The notes under the pieces were generated by a model. It had not been told where the DNA came from. It did no database searches and saw only the letters and a program-made list of their open reading frames with translations. Source: Lachnospiraceae bacterium 3-1 (lineage in GTDB: Bacteria; Bacillota; Clostridia; Lachnospirales; Lachnospiraceae). From it: 64,000 bases of DNA. Below are positions 8,386 to 15,579 of the stretch, piece after piece. Location: contig KE159597.1 of the NCBI GenBank assembly GCA_000403255.2, forward strand, positions 1 through 64,000, in the 5' to 3' direction. Each line of letters starts with the position of its first letter. The first letter of the stretch is position 1. Both the position numbers and the translations under genes were made by a program.

Positions 8386-10080
8386 ATGGAGGTGAGAAAG
8401 AAGAAACTTCCGATCGGGATTGAAAATTTTGAAAAACTTCGTTCCGAGGATTTTTACTATATTGATAAAACAGGGCTAATCAGAGAACTTCTTAATAACT
8501 GGGGAGAAGTGAATTTGTTTACCCGTCCCAGAAGATTTGGGAAAACCCTGAATATGAGTATGCTGGAACAATTTTTCTCACTGAATGGTGATAAAAGCGT
8601 TTTTGACGGGTTGGATATTTCAAAGGAAACTGCCTTTTGTGAGGAATATATGGGGAAGTATCCGGTTGTATCCATTTCCCTGAAAGGAATTGATGCCATT
8701 AATTATGAAACGGCGTTTCGGATGGGAGCCAGGGCTGTCAGGCGGGCAGCGTCAAAAGTCCAGTATCTTTTGGAAAGCGGTGCATTAAGTGAAAGTGACA
8801 AACTGGAATATCAGAGTCTTTTGGATAGCAACATGGATGAAGCAACGTTTTGTGACAGCTTGAGAATACTGTCAGAAATGCTAGAGAAGCACCATAACAG
8901 CAAGGTTATTCTGCTGATTGATGAATATGATGTCCCATTGGCAAAGGCTCATGTGAACGGATACTATGATCAGATGATTTTCCTGATCCGAAGCCTGCTT
9001 GGGGAGGCATTGAAGACGAACAACAGCCTGAAGTTAGCGGTGTTGACAGGATGCCTTCGAATTTCAAAGGAAAGTGTTTTTACAGGGCTTAATAACCTGA
9101 AGGTGTTGACAATTGCGGATGAGCGTTTTGATGAATACTTTGGTTTTACAGATAAGGAGGTAAGAGAACTTCTGGAATATTATGACATAGGGGATCATTA
9201 TGAGGAAATAAAAATATGGTATGATGGTTACCAGTTTGGAAATGCACAAGTGTATTGTCCATGGGATGTATTGAACCATTGCGACAGAATCAGAAGTGAG
9301 CCTCATGCACAGCCGGAAAACTACTGGATTAACACCAGCAGCAATGATGCAGTGAAACGGTTTATAGAAGCATCGGCCAATGCTACGACTAAACGGGAGA
9401 TTGAGCGTTTGGTGGCAGGGGAAGTCATTACAAAGGAAATCCATCAGGAACTTACGTATGGGGAAATTTACCAGACCATTGATAATATCTGGAGCTTGCT
9501 TTTTACCACAGGGTATTTAACTCAGCGTGGAAAAGCGGAAGGAAGGCAGATGAAACTGACCATTCCCAATCTGGAAATCCGGGATATTTTTGAGACGCAG
9601 ATTATGGAATTCTTTCGGGAGAATGTCAGAGAAGACGCAGATATGCTGAACCGTTTTTGTGATGCATTGCAAAATGGGGATGCGGAAAATGTGGAGAAGA
9701 TTTTCACGGAATATTTAAGGAAGACCATCAGTATCCGGGATACAGCCATAAGGACAGGGATGAAAGAAAATTTCTATCATGGAGTTTTACTTGGAATTTT
9801 AGGAGTGAAAACCCAGTGGGGGATTTCATCCAACCGAGAAATGGGTGAAGGCTATGCAGATATCCTTGCAGAACCAGATACCGGAGATATGGGGATTATC
9901 ATCGAAGTGAAATATGCACATGACGGAAATTTGGACGGGGCATGTAAGGAGGCATTAAAGCAGATGAAATCTACAAAGTATGGAGATGACCTTGAAGATG
10001 ACGGAGTAGAGAACATTTTGAAATATGGGATTGCCTGTTATAAAAAGCGGTGCAGGGTCATGCTCGCAAAACATAATTAA
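8386..10080 (+). CDS. AAA-ATPase-like protein with C-terminal PD-(D/E)XK nuclease domain (copy 1)
   Basis: A 564-residue protein of the AAA-ATPase_like (PF09820) plus PDDEXK_9 (PF08011) architecture. The N-terminus has the family opening LPIGIENFEKL and the P-loop variant TRPRRFGKT at 46-54. Walker B is [11 protein letters not shown]. The C-terminus keeps a nuclease-type core, Asp492 in YADILAE and Glu507-x-Lys509 in IIEVKYA. Family members are common in multiple copies in gut Clostridia and Bacteroides; their function is not established. An upstream TTG (8356) and ATG (8362) are in frame, but the ATG at 8386 has GGAAGGAG before it and matches the usual family start. A close paralogue lies at 57484-59187. 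Confidence 0.9.
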   Translation: MEVRKKKLPIGIENFEKLRSEDFYYIDKTGLIRELLNNWGEVNLFTRPRRFGKTLNMSMLEQFFSLNGDKSVFDGLDISKETAFCEEYMGKYPVVSISLKGIDAINYETAFRMGARAVRRAASKVQYLLESGALSESDKLEYQSLLDSNMDEATFCDSLRILSEMLEKHHNSKVILLIDEYDVPLAKAHVNGYYDQMIFLIRSLLGEALKTNNSLKLAVLTGCLRISKESVFTGLNNLKVLTIADERFDEYFGFTDKEVRELLEYYDIGDHYEEIKIWYDGYQFGNAQVYCPWDVLNHCDRIRSEPHAQPENYWINTSSNDAVKRFIEASANATTKREIERLVAGEVITKEIHQELTYGEIYQTIDNIWSLLFTTGYLTQRGKAEGRQMKLTIPNLEIRDIFETQIMEFFRENVREDADMLNRFCDALQNGDAENVEKIFTEYLRKTISIRDTAIRTGMKENFYHGVLLGILGVKTQWGISSNREMGEGYADILAEPDTGDMGIIIEVKYAHDGNLDGACKEALKQMKSTKYGDDLEDDGVENILKYGIACYKKRCRVMLAKHN

Positions 10081-10095
10081 AAATAGAGGCAAATG

Positions 10096-10133
10096 AAAGC
10101 TCTGGAACAGATATGTTTCAGGGCTTTTTTTAT
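10096..10133 (+). terminator. Rho-independent terminator
   Basis: Stem AAAGCTCTGGAAC with GTTTCAGGGCTTT, loop AGATAT, then a T7 run; 15 nt after the preceding stop. Confidence 0.9.
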
Positions 10134-10251
10134 TTGGAAGTATCTGTCAATGAATGGGAGGAAATTTAGAAAATTTTTAGAAAAATAAAACTTTTTTCCA
10201 GAAAGATACGTTATATTAATATAAGATGCCATAGAAAAGGAGCGTCCAAAG

Positions 10252-10806
10252 GTGAACGACAGAGAAATGATCCGTGAAATCCAAAAAGGAAAAAAAGAAT
10301 ATCTGAATGATATAGCAGAAAAATATTATGATGATATTTACCGTTTCTGCTGTTATCAGACAGGAAATTGCCAGGATGCCGGGGATTTAACCCAAGAGAC
10401 ATTTTTGAAGTTTATCCGGTCTGTGGAGCATTACCGTTACCGGAACCTGAAAGGATACCTGCTTACCATTGCCAGGAATGTGTGCGTGGATTATTTTAGA
10501 AGCTGCAAACGGAGGAAGGAGAATGAAGAAGATTTTCAGGAGGAAGTGGAATACAAAAGAGAAGAGAATGTCCAGGGAGCTAGAACGAAACAGGAAGAAT
10601 TTCTGATTACCATGTCACAATTAACAGATAATCTTCCCGAAATGCAGCGGGAGGCAATGGTACTCTATTATGGATATGGGATGAAATATAGGGAGATTGC
10701 ACAAATAACCGGAACGGGGATTGCAACGGTGAAATCCCGGATACGCCAGGGAACAGAAAAAATAAAGAAAAGTGTGACACGGGATGATTGTGCTAATTTC
10801 ATGTGA
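10252..10806 (+). CDS. RNA polymerase sigma factor, ECF-like (sigma-70 family)
   Basis: A 184-residue sigma factor with only regions 2 and 4. Region 2 (about 20-95) shows DLTQETFLKFIRSV and the DNA-binding RNLKGYLLTIARNVCVDYFRS. Region 4 (about 125-175) shows MQREAMVLYYGYGMKYREIAQITGTGIATVKSRIRQG, a helix-turn-helix that reads the -35 element. The two regions are joined by a charged linker. The start is GTG at 10252 with AAAGGAGCG upstream. It heads a run of four + strand genes ending in an ABC exporter, so it probably controls that operon. Confidence 0.92.
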   Translation: MNDREMIREIQKGKKEYLNDIAEKYYDDIYRFCCYQTGNCQDAGDLTQETFLKFIRSVEHYRYRNLKGYLLTIARNVCVDYFRSCKRRKENEEDFQEEVEYKREENVQGARTKQEEFLITMSQLTDNLPEMQREAMVLYYGYGMKYREIAQITGTGIATVKSRIRQGTEKIKKSVTRDDCANFM

Positions 10807-10865
10807 AATTGATGGCTTTATGAGTTTCGCAATGATTACGTGATAGAGGAGTGAAAGGAGAAAAA

Positions 10866-11618
10866 ATGGGAAATAAAGATAAATTCATATTGAAAGAGGT
10901 TTCGATAGACGCCAGGCAAAAGCAGAAGATTCTTAAGAAAATTTCAGAGGCAGTAGAAGAAAAACGATACCTCTACCATCCTTCTCTCTGGGAAATATTT
11001 CGTGGGCAGTTAAAGTATATTTCTGGTTTCTGTTTGGGAGGGCAGATATTATGTTTTGTTTTTTTTGTGATTCTGCTTGGGTATTTTCAGAGACAGGGGG
11101 GAGATATGACAGAATTTCTAGGAATAGGTTCTGGGGTTTCAGCAGGTATAGGAGTTTTTTTGATGGTAGAATTGAGCCGCAGCAGAGATTACGGTGTAGC
11201 AGAATTAGAGCAGGTCTGTTATTTGAATCTCAAACAGGTATGGTGTGTAAAAATGATATTGTTTGGCAGTCTGGATATTTTGATGCTCACGGCTATGGCC
11301 TTTGGGATTGCAGGCAATACTTCTTTGGAGCTGATAAGGATTATTGTGTATCTTCTGGCGCCTTTTGTAATGTCAAATGTATTACAGCTTTTCGTATTCA
11401 CGCTACTTAGAAGCAGAAAAGGAGAATATCTGCAAATAGGTGCAGCAGCAGTGTCTAGCGGATTGTCGTTGCTGCCCCTGAGTGACCCAGGTTGGTACAC
11501 GGCTGCTTATTTTGGCGTATGGGTGTGTGTTCTGGCAGCAGCTCTTCTATTTTTAGTAAGGGAGATTATACAGGTGTATCATAATCTGGAGGAAGGAGAA
11601 GGAATATGCTGGAATTGA
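10866..11618 (+). CDS. Predicted membrane protein in sigma factor-ABC transporter operon
   Basis: A 250-residue protein: a basic cytoplasmic N-terminal segment of about 60 residues containing ISEAVEEK and HPSLWEIFRGQLKYI, then six hydrophobic segments. I do not recognise a named family. Position directly after an ECF-like sigma factor and before an ABC ATPase is where anti-sigma or transporter accessory proteins usually lie, so either role is possible. The GTG at 10851 is in frame, but the ATG at 10866 is preceded by AAAGGAG at good distance and is preferred. Its 3' end overlaps the next gene by 13 bp, implying coupled translation. Confidence 0.7.
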   Translation: MGNKDKFILKEVSIDARQKQKILKKISEAVEEKRYLYHPSLWEIFRGQLKYISGFCLGGQILCFVFFVILLGYFQRQGGDMTEFLGIGSGVSAGIGVFLMVELSRSRDYGVAELEQVCYLNLKQVWCVKMILFGSLDILMLTAMAFGIAGNTSLELIRIIVYLLAPFVMSNVLQLFVFTLLRSRKGEYLQIGAAAVSSGLSLLPLSDPGWYTAAYFGVWVCVLAAALLFLVREIIQVYHNLEEGEGICWN

Positions 11619-12481
11619 AACTGGATCGGGTAAGCAAGCATTATAAACAGAAAATTGTGGCGGACCGCCTGGAATTTACATTTCAAAAAGGGATTTACGG
11701 ACTGTTGGGGGAAAATGGCGCTGGGAAAACCACACTGTTACGCATGATTGTGGGGGTATTGAAGCCCACTGCTGGAGAGATCTTATGCAACCAGCGGGAA
11801 ATTGGGAAACTGGGGGGAGCCTATCGCATGAAGCTTGGGTATCTGCCTCAGAAATTCGGTTATTATCCTAATTTTACTGTTTGGCGTTATTTGGAGTATT
11901 TGACGGAATTAAAGGCGGTGCCGCTGGAGACAGCAGGGGACAGGATGGAAAAGCTTTTGGAACAGACTGGACTTTTGCATGTGAAAACAGAGAAAATTAA
12001 GACTCTTTCTGGAGGTATGGTGCGTCGGCTGGGGATTGCACAGGCCTTGTTAAATGATCCAGAGATATTAATTTTGGACGAGCCTACCGCAGGGCTTGAT
12101 CCCAAGGAGCGTATTCGGTTCCGAAATTTACTTGGTTCCCTGGGGAGAGACAGGATTGTGCTTCTATCCTCCCATATTGTGTCAGATATTGAATTTATTG
12201 CGGATGAAATCCTGATTATGAAGTCAGGAAAATTTATCGAAACAGGAAATCAAGAAAAAATGTTGAAAACGGTAGAGGGAAAAGTGTGGGAATGCTTGGA
12301 AATGCCAGAGAATTTGGAGGGCCTCAACCGCAAGTTTCCAGTGAGCAGTATGAAAAATCTGAAAAATGGCAAAGTTGAAGTAAGGATTGTTTCAGAGATT
12401 CGGCCTTCGGAGCATGCGGTGCAGGCTGCCCCTAATCTGGAGGATGTGTACTTATATCAAACAGGAGGGAGGAAAGGATGA
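11606..12481 (+). CDS. ABC transporter ATP-binding protein
   Basis: A 291-residue ATPase that powers an ABC-2 type exporter. Walker A is GENGAGKTT (about 36-44), the Q-loop lies in LPQKFGYYP, the signature is LSGGMVRRLGIAQALL, Walker B is ILILDEPTAGLDP, and the switch His lies in LLSSHIVSDIE. The C-terminal 70 residues form the extra domain seen in bacitracin- and lantibiotic-type exporter ATPases. It overlaps the previous gene by 13 bp and the permease by 4 bp (ATGA), so the three are translationally coupled. The substrate cannot be inferred. Confidence 0.93.
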   Translation: MLELKLDRVSKHYKQKIVADRLEFTFQKGIYGLLGENGAGKTTLLRMIVGVLKPTAGEILCNQREIGKLGGAYRMKLGYLPQKFGYYPNFTVWRYLEYLTELKAVPLETAGDRMEKLLEQTGLLHVKTEKIKTLSGGMVRRLGIAQALLNDPEILILDEPTAGLDPKERIRFRNLLGSLGRDRIVLLSSHIVSDIEFIADEILIMKSGKFIETGNQEKMLKTVEGKVWECLEMPENLEGLNRKFPVSSMKNLKNGKVEVRIVSEIRPSEHAVQAAPNLEDVYLYQTGGRKG

Positions 12482-13623
12482 GACTTTGGAAAATGGAATT
12501 TTATAAAATTACTGCAAGGCCGATGCTGAACCTAGGATTTTTGCTGCTGGTAGGTTTCTTTCTGTTGGTATTCTGGCAGGAAGCAGACGGAACTAGAACA
12601 GAAATTGACGGAAAGGTGTATCAGGGATTAGAAGCGGTGAAAAAAGACCGTGAGCTTGCGAAGGAATATGAAGGTATTTTTACCATGAAAAAGGCAGAGG
12701 AGATTGTGGAGCGTTTTGGATTTTCCGGTTATGTTGGAAATGAAAAAGAAGAATTTCGCAAAGTTCGGGAAGGAAATTTCTGCAGTCGGTTTGTGACAGA
12801 TAAAATGACAGATTTTTTACAGACAGGAGAGCGGCCGCCTGGCTTTTCTAAGGGGGAGGCATGGGAAAATTATGGAAAAAGGTATGTGGAGGAGAATATT
12901 TCCTTCGGGTATACCCAAGGATGGGAAAGTCTGCAAAAGGTATGGTATATGGCAATGATGTCCCTGCATATATGGCTGGTGCTTATGGTAGCTCCCGTAT
13001 TTTCAGAGGAATACAGTCGGAATGTAACAGGGGTACTATTGTCTACCACTTTGGGAAAATCCAGGGGTATATTTAGAAAAATAGAAGCAGCTATGGGATT
13101 TGGCATTTTGGCATACGTATTGCTCTGTGTGTTGCTTTTTGGAATAACGGTTGTAATTTACGGTGGAGATGGACTTTGGGCAAGCGCTGGAATGAATAGT
13201 ATTTTTCTTATGTTTTCGGGAAGAGGAAATTGGAGTATAGCATTTTTTTTCTTACTTTTGTTTTTGTTAGGAATGGCGGCCGTTTTGTTAAATGTGGGTA
13301 TTACCCTGTTTGTATCCTCAAAATGCAAGGGGCCAGTATCAGCAGTCACAGTTGGGGTACTGCTTTATTTACTTCCTTTTGGCCTCAATCAGATTTTGTT
13401 TGATTTATTTTTGGATATGGGGGTTGCAGGCAGTCAATTGGGATGGAGGCTGATGGATGTGATACGGATGTTCTGTTTTTCCATGCCTATGTATTTGTCT
13501 CATCCTGATATTTTTTATCTCCCATTACGTTGGGCAAGGTATATTCCTCTGATTGTAGTTGGTGTAATGATAGGGTGCATTTTGCGCGGATATAAGAATT
13601 ACAGAGAGTATGAGGGAATTTAA
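12478..13623 (+). CDS. ABC-2 type transporter permease
   Basis: A 381-residue membrane subunit partnering the ATPase just upstream (4-bp ATGA overlap). It has one N-terminal membrane segment (about 17-35), an extracytoplasmic domain of about 120 residues, then five or six hydrophobic segments. MMSLHIWLVLMVAPVFSEEYSR matches the characteristic FxxEyxrgt loop of ABC-2 permeases. The stop codon at 13621-13623 is one base away from the terminus of a 701-bp palindrome, so transcripts of this operon run straight into it. Confidence 0.88.
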   Translation: MRLWKMEFYKITARPMLNLGFLLLVGFFLLVFWQEADGTRTEIDGKVYQGLEAVKKDRELAKEYEGIFTMKKAEEIVERFGFSGYVGNEKEEFRKVREGNFCSRFVTDKMTDFLQTGERPPGFSKGEAWENYGKRYVEENISFGYTQGWESLQKVWYMAMMSLHIWLVLMVAPVFSEEYSRNVTGVLLSTTLGKSRGIFRKIEAAMGFGILAYVLLCVLLFGITVVIYGGDGLWASAGMNSIFLMFSGRGNWSIAFFFLLLFLLGMAAVLLNVGITLFVSSKCKGPVSAVTVGVLLYLLPFGLNQILFDLFLDMGVAGSQLGWRLMDVIRMFCFSMPMYLSHPDIFYLPLRWARYIPLIVVGVMIGCILRGYKNYREYEGI

Positions 13624-13624
13624 T

Positions 13625-14325
13625 GTAACAGTTCAGCCCTTTCAGCTCTGAAATAGAGCTTTATTCAAAGGATTTTCATACTGACAGTATAAAAATATGG
13701 ATGGGTATTTCCATATTTGAAACAAATTTTCCTGCTTTCACTTCCAAGAAAGGAAACATTCGGTGCATTTCGTGTATTTCCTGCTTCCAGGGATGGAAGA
13801 AGTGTATTCCCTCCAATTTCACTGTTAGAGGTTTTCCGCCGCGTGGGAAATTATCAAGGGGCGGGGCTGTTTTTCTTCACGGACAGCCCTTCTGGTTTTC
13901 CTAACAGCGCCAAAAGCCCCTTCGATTTGGGTATGCCGCTGAAACTCAGGACTGCCCCATAGAATAGAAAAGACTCAAAAGGCTTGGCGCAGCAGTCCTT
14001 CAAACAGGTCAGCCCGGCATACCCATTGGGGCTTCTCTGCCGCTGGCAAGGAAAACATACGAAGGACTTCCGAATCTCAGAAAAACAGCCCCGCCCCTCG
14101 ATATCCTCCCACCGGCTGGTAAACCGAGTTTGAATTGGAGGGAATTAATAGCATCCTTCCATCCCTGGAACTGGAAATACTAGAAATCCAGCCGCGTTTC
14201 CTTGTGGAAGTAAAAGCAGGAAAATTTGTAAAAAACAATAGAAGCTCCCATCCATATTTTTATTCTTTCATCGAAGAATCCTTTCAATAAAGCAATGTAG
14301 AAAGCTGAAAGGGCTGAACTGTTAC
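13625..14325. repeat. 701-bp imperfect palindrome (ladder-like long hairpin element)
   Basis: The two ends are a perfect 23-bp inverted repeat beginning GTAACAGTTCAGCCC (13625-13647 / 14303-14325). Moving inward, further paired blocks alternate with unpaired blocks of nearly equal length on the two sides. The main pairs are 13658-13674/14277-14293, 13689-13705/14247-14263 (17 of 17), 13722-13746/14205-14229 (24 of 25), 13785-13799/14156-14170 (15 of 15), 13806-13818/14133-14145, 13854-13876/14079-14101 (22 of 23), 13929-13938/14015-14024 and 13948-13955/13992-13999. The apical loop is about 36 nt. No convincing gene lies inside. Flanks AATTTAAT and AATTCAAG match at 6 of 8 positions and could be a worn 8-bp target duplication. 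Confidence 0.9.
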
Positions 14326-14418
14326 AATTCAAGAAAAGCGGCAAAAATAGCTAGATTTTTTTCTGTAAGATGTTTATAATGAATATATACTATGATTAAT
14401 TGTGCAGGAGGGCAGAAA

Positions 14419-15447
14419 ATGGAAAATAATCTGTTATTTATCAACCAGAATAAAGATATTATCCAGGAGTTTCTAGCTGCCATGGAAGGAAAAGAGGTTC
14501 CTTTGGAGATAGATACGGCTGACAGTGGATTGGATGCAGCGCTTCTTTTAAATAAGAAATTGTATAAAGTAGTGGTTACAGGTTTGGATTTGCCTACCTA
14601 TGACGGAACTAAAATTGTTGAGTATTTGAATCAGAATTATCCCGAGACGGTATGCATTGTTTATACCTGGAGGCTGGAATTGGCGCATTTGAAGCTGTTA
14701 ATCAATGAGCGCAGGGTATTTCGGATTTTTCAGCGGCCCATGGACTATGGACAGATGTATGAAGCCATTGTGGATGGAATTGTTTTGCATGATAAGAACG
14801 AAATTAATGCCTTGGATAGAAAGGATTTAGAACGGAATTTAAAGACGGCTTCCTTGCAGGCAGCAGGGATAAAGCAGGCGTTGAAAGGGCATTCAGGAGA
14901 AAAGAATGCATTGGTCAAATTATTGTGGTCGTTGCTGGGGATATATCTTGGCGATATTAAGTCAGATATGTCTGATAAGGAAAAAAGGAAGCTTGTGCGC
15001 TTTGAAAAGAAGTTAATGTTTGAGATTTTAAATGACAAAGAGAACTCCCTAAACAGTTTGGATGAGCTTCAGGAGAAGATTTATGGACATTTCCATCGGC
15101 CCGAGCAGAGGCGGATTGTTAAAATTGAAATTGAGAATGTCCCAGAAACAGTAGAGACGGATTTTTATATCAAATCCCATTTTGTCATTTGGCTTCTTCT
15201 CACCAGATTTGCCATGATGTCTTCAGAATATGAAGTTCAGGTGACATTGATTCTTGTGAATCAGAGAAGATTTCGTGTAAGAGTGGAAGGGGTATTTCCA
15301 GAGGAACGGTGGGGCCTTGTCCATGAAGATGAAACGGCTCGGATGATCACAAGTGTGACACAGACTGTTTTGGAATGCTTTTCCGATCGGTTTACCCAGA
15401 GTATTGGGGATGAACGAGTAGTTTATTATATGGAAATCCAGAATTAG
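14419..15447 (+). CDS. Response-regulator-like protein with degenerate receiver domain
   Basis: A 342-residue protein. Residues 1-120 look like a CheY-type receiver (NNLLFINQNKDIIQEFLAA at the start, then KVVVTGLDLPTYDG). The position four residues before the conserved Pro, normally the phosphorylated Asp, is Gly here (GLDLP), so normal phosphorylation is doubtful. The remaining 220 residues are mostly helical and charged, with no DNA-binding motif I recognise. An in-frame ATG at 14392 exists, but the ATG at 14419 has AGGAGGG directly upstream and is chosen. It is monocistronic, between the palindrome and a hairpin. A partner kinase is not nearby. Confidence 0.65.
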   Translation: MENNLLFINQNKDIIQEFLAAMEGKEVPLEIDTADSGLDAALLLNKKLYKVVVTGLDLPTYDGTKIVEYLNQNYPETVCIVYTWRLELAHLKLLINERRVFRIFQRPMDYGQMYEAIVDGIVLHDKNEINALDRKDLERNLKTASLQAAGIKQALKGHSGEKNALVKLLWSLLGIYLGDIKSDMSDKEKRKLVRFEKKLMFEILNDKENSLNSLDELQEKIYGHFHRPEQRRIVKIEIENVPETVETDFYIKSHFVIWLLLTRFAMMSSEYEVQVTLILVNQRRFRVRVEGVFPEERWGLVHEDETARMITSVTQTVLECFSDRFTQSIGDERVVYYMEIQN

Positions 15448-15473
15448 GCATTTCACTGTAAGAGTAATCAGAG

Positions 15474-15562
15474 CAAAGTGGGCAAGCCCGTATCAGCTCC
15501 ATGAGTATCTCAATCCTTAGGGATTGTAGGGATGGGGAGTTCTTGTGGGTTTGCCCGCTTTG
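15474..15562. terminator. Hairpin between convergent genes, repeat-related; possible two-way terminator
   Basis: Outer arms CAAAGTGGGCAAGCCC (15474-15489) and GGGTTTGCCCGCTTTG (15547-15562) pair over 16 bp with one or two wobbles. An inner hairpin, CAATCCTTAGGGATTG, lies between them. The outer arm resembles the CCCACTTTG end of repeat module B at 5124-5333. It separates the receiver-like gene from the oppositely oriented penicillin-binding protein gene. Confidence 0.6.
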
Positions 15563-15579
15563 TTTGATGCTGTTATCTA

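Noticed and set aside
8386-10080. Calling the AAA/PD-(D/E)XK genes an antiphage defence system
   Set aside because: No partner genes or defence island context are visible, and the family has no established function.
13701-13962. Open frames of 67 and 81 codons within the long palindrome
   Set aside because: They have no ribosome site and no family resemblance, and they run through paired blocks in both frames. They are by-products of the palindrome.
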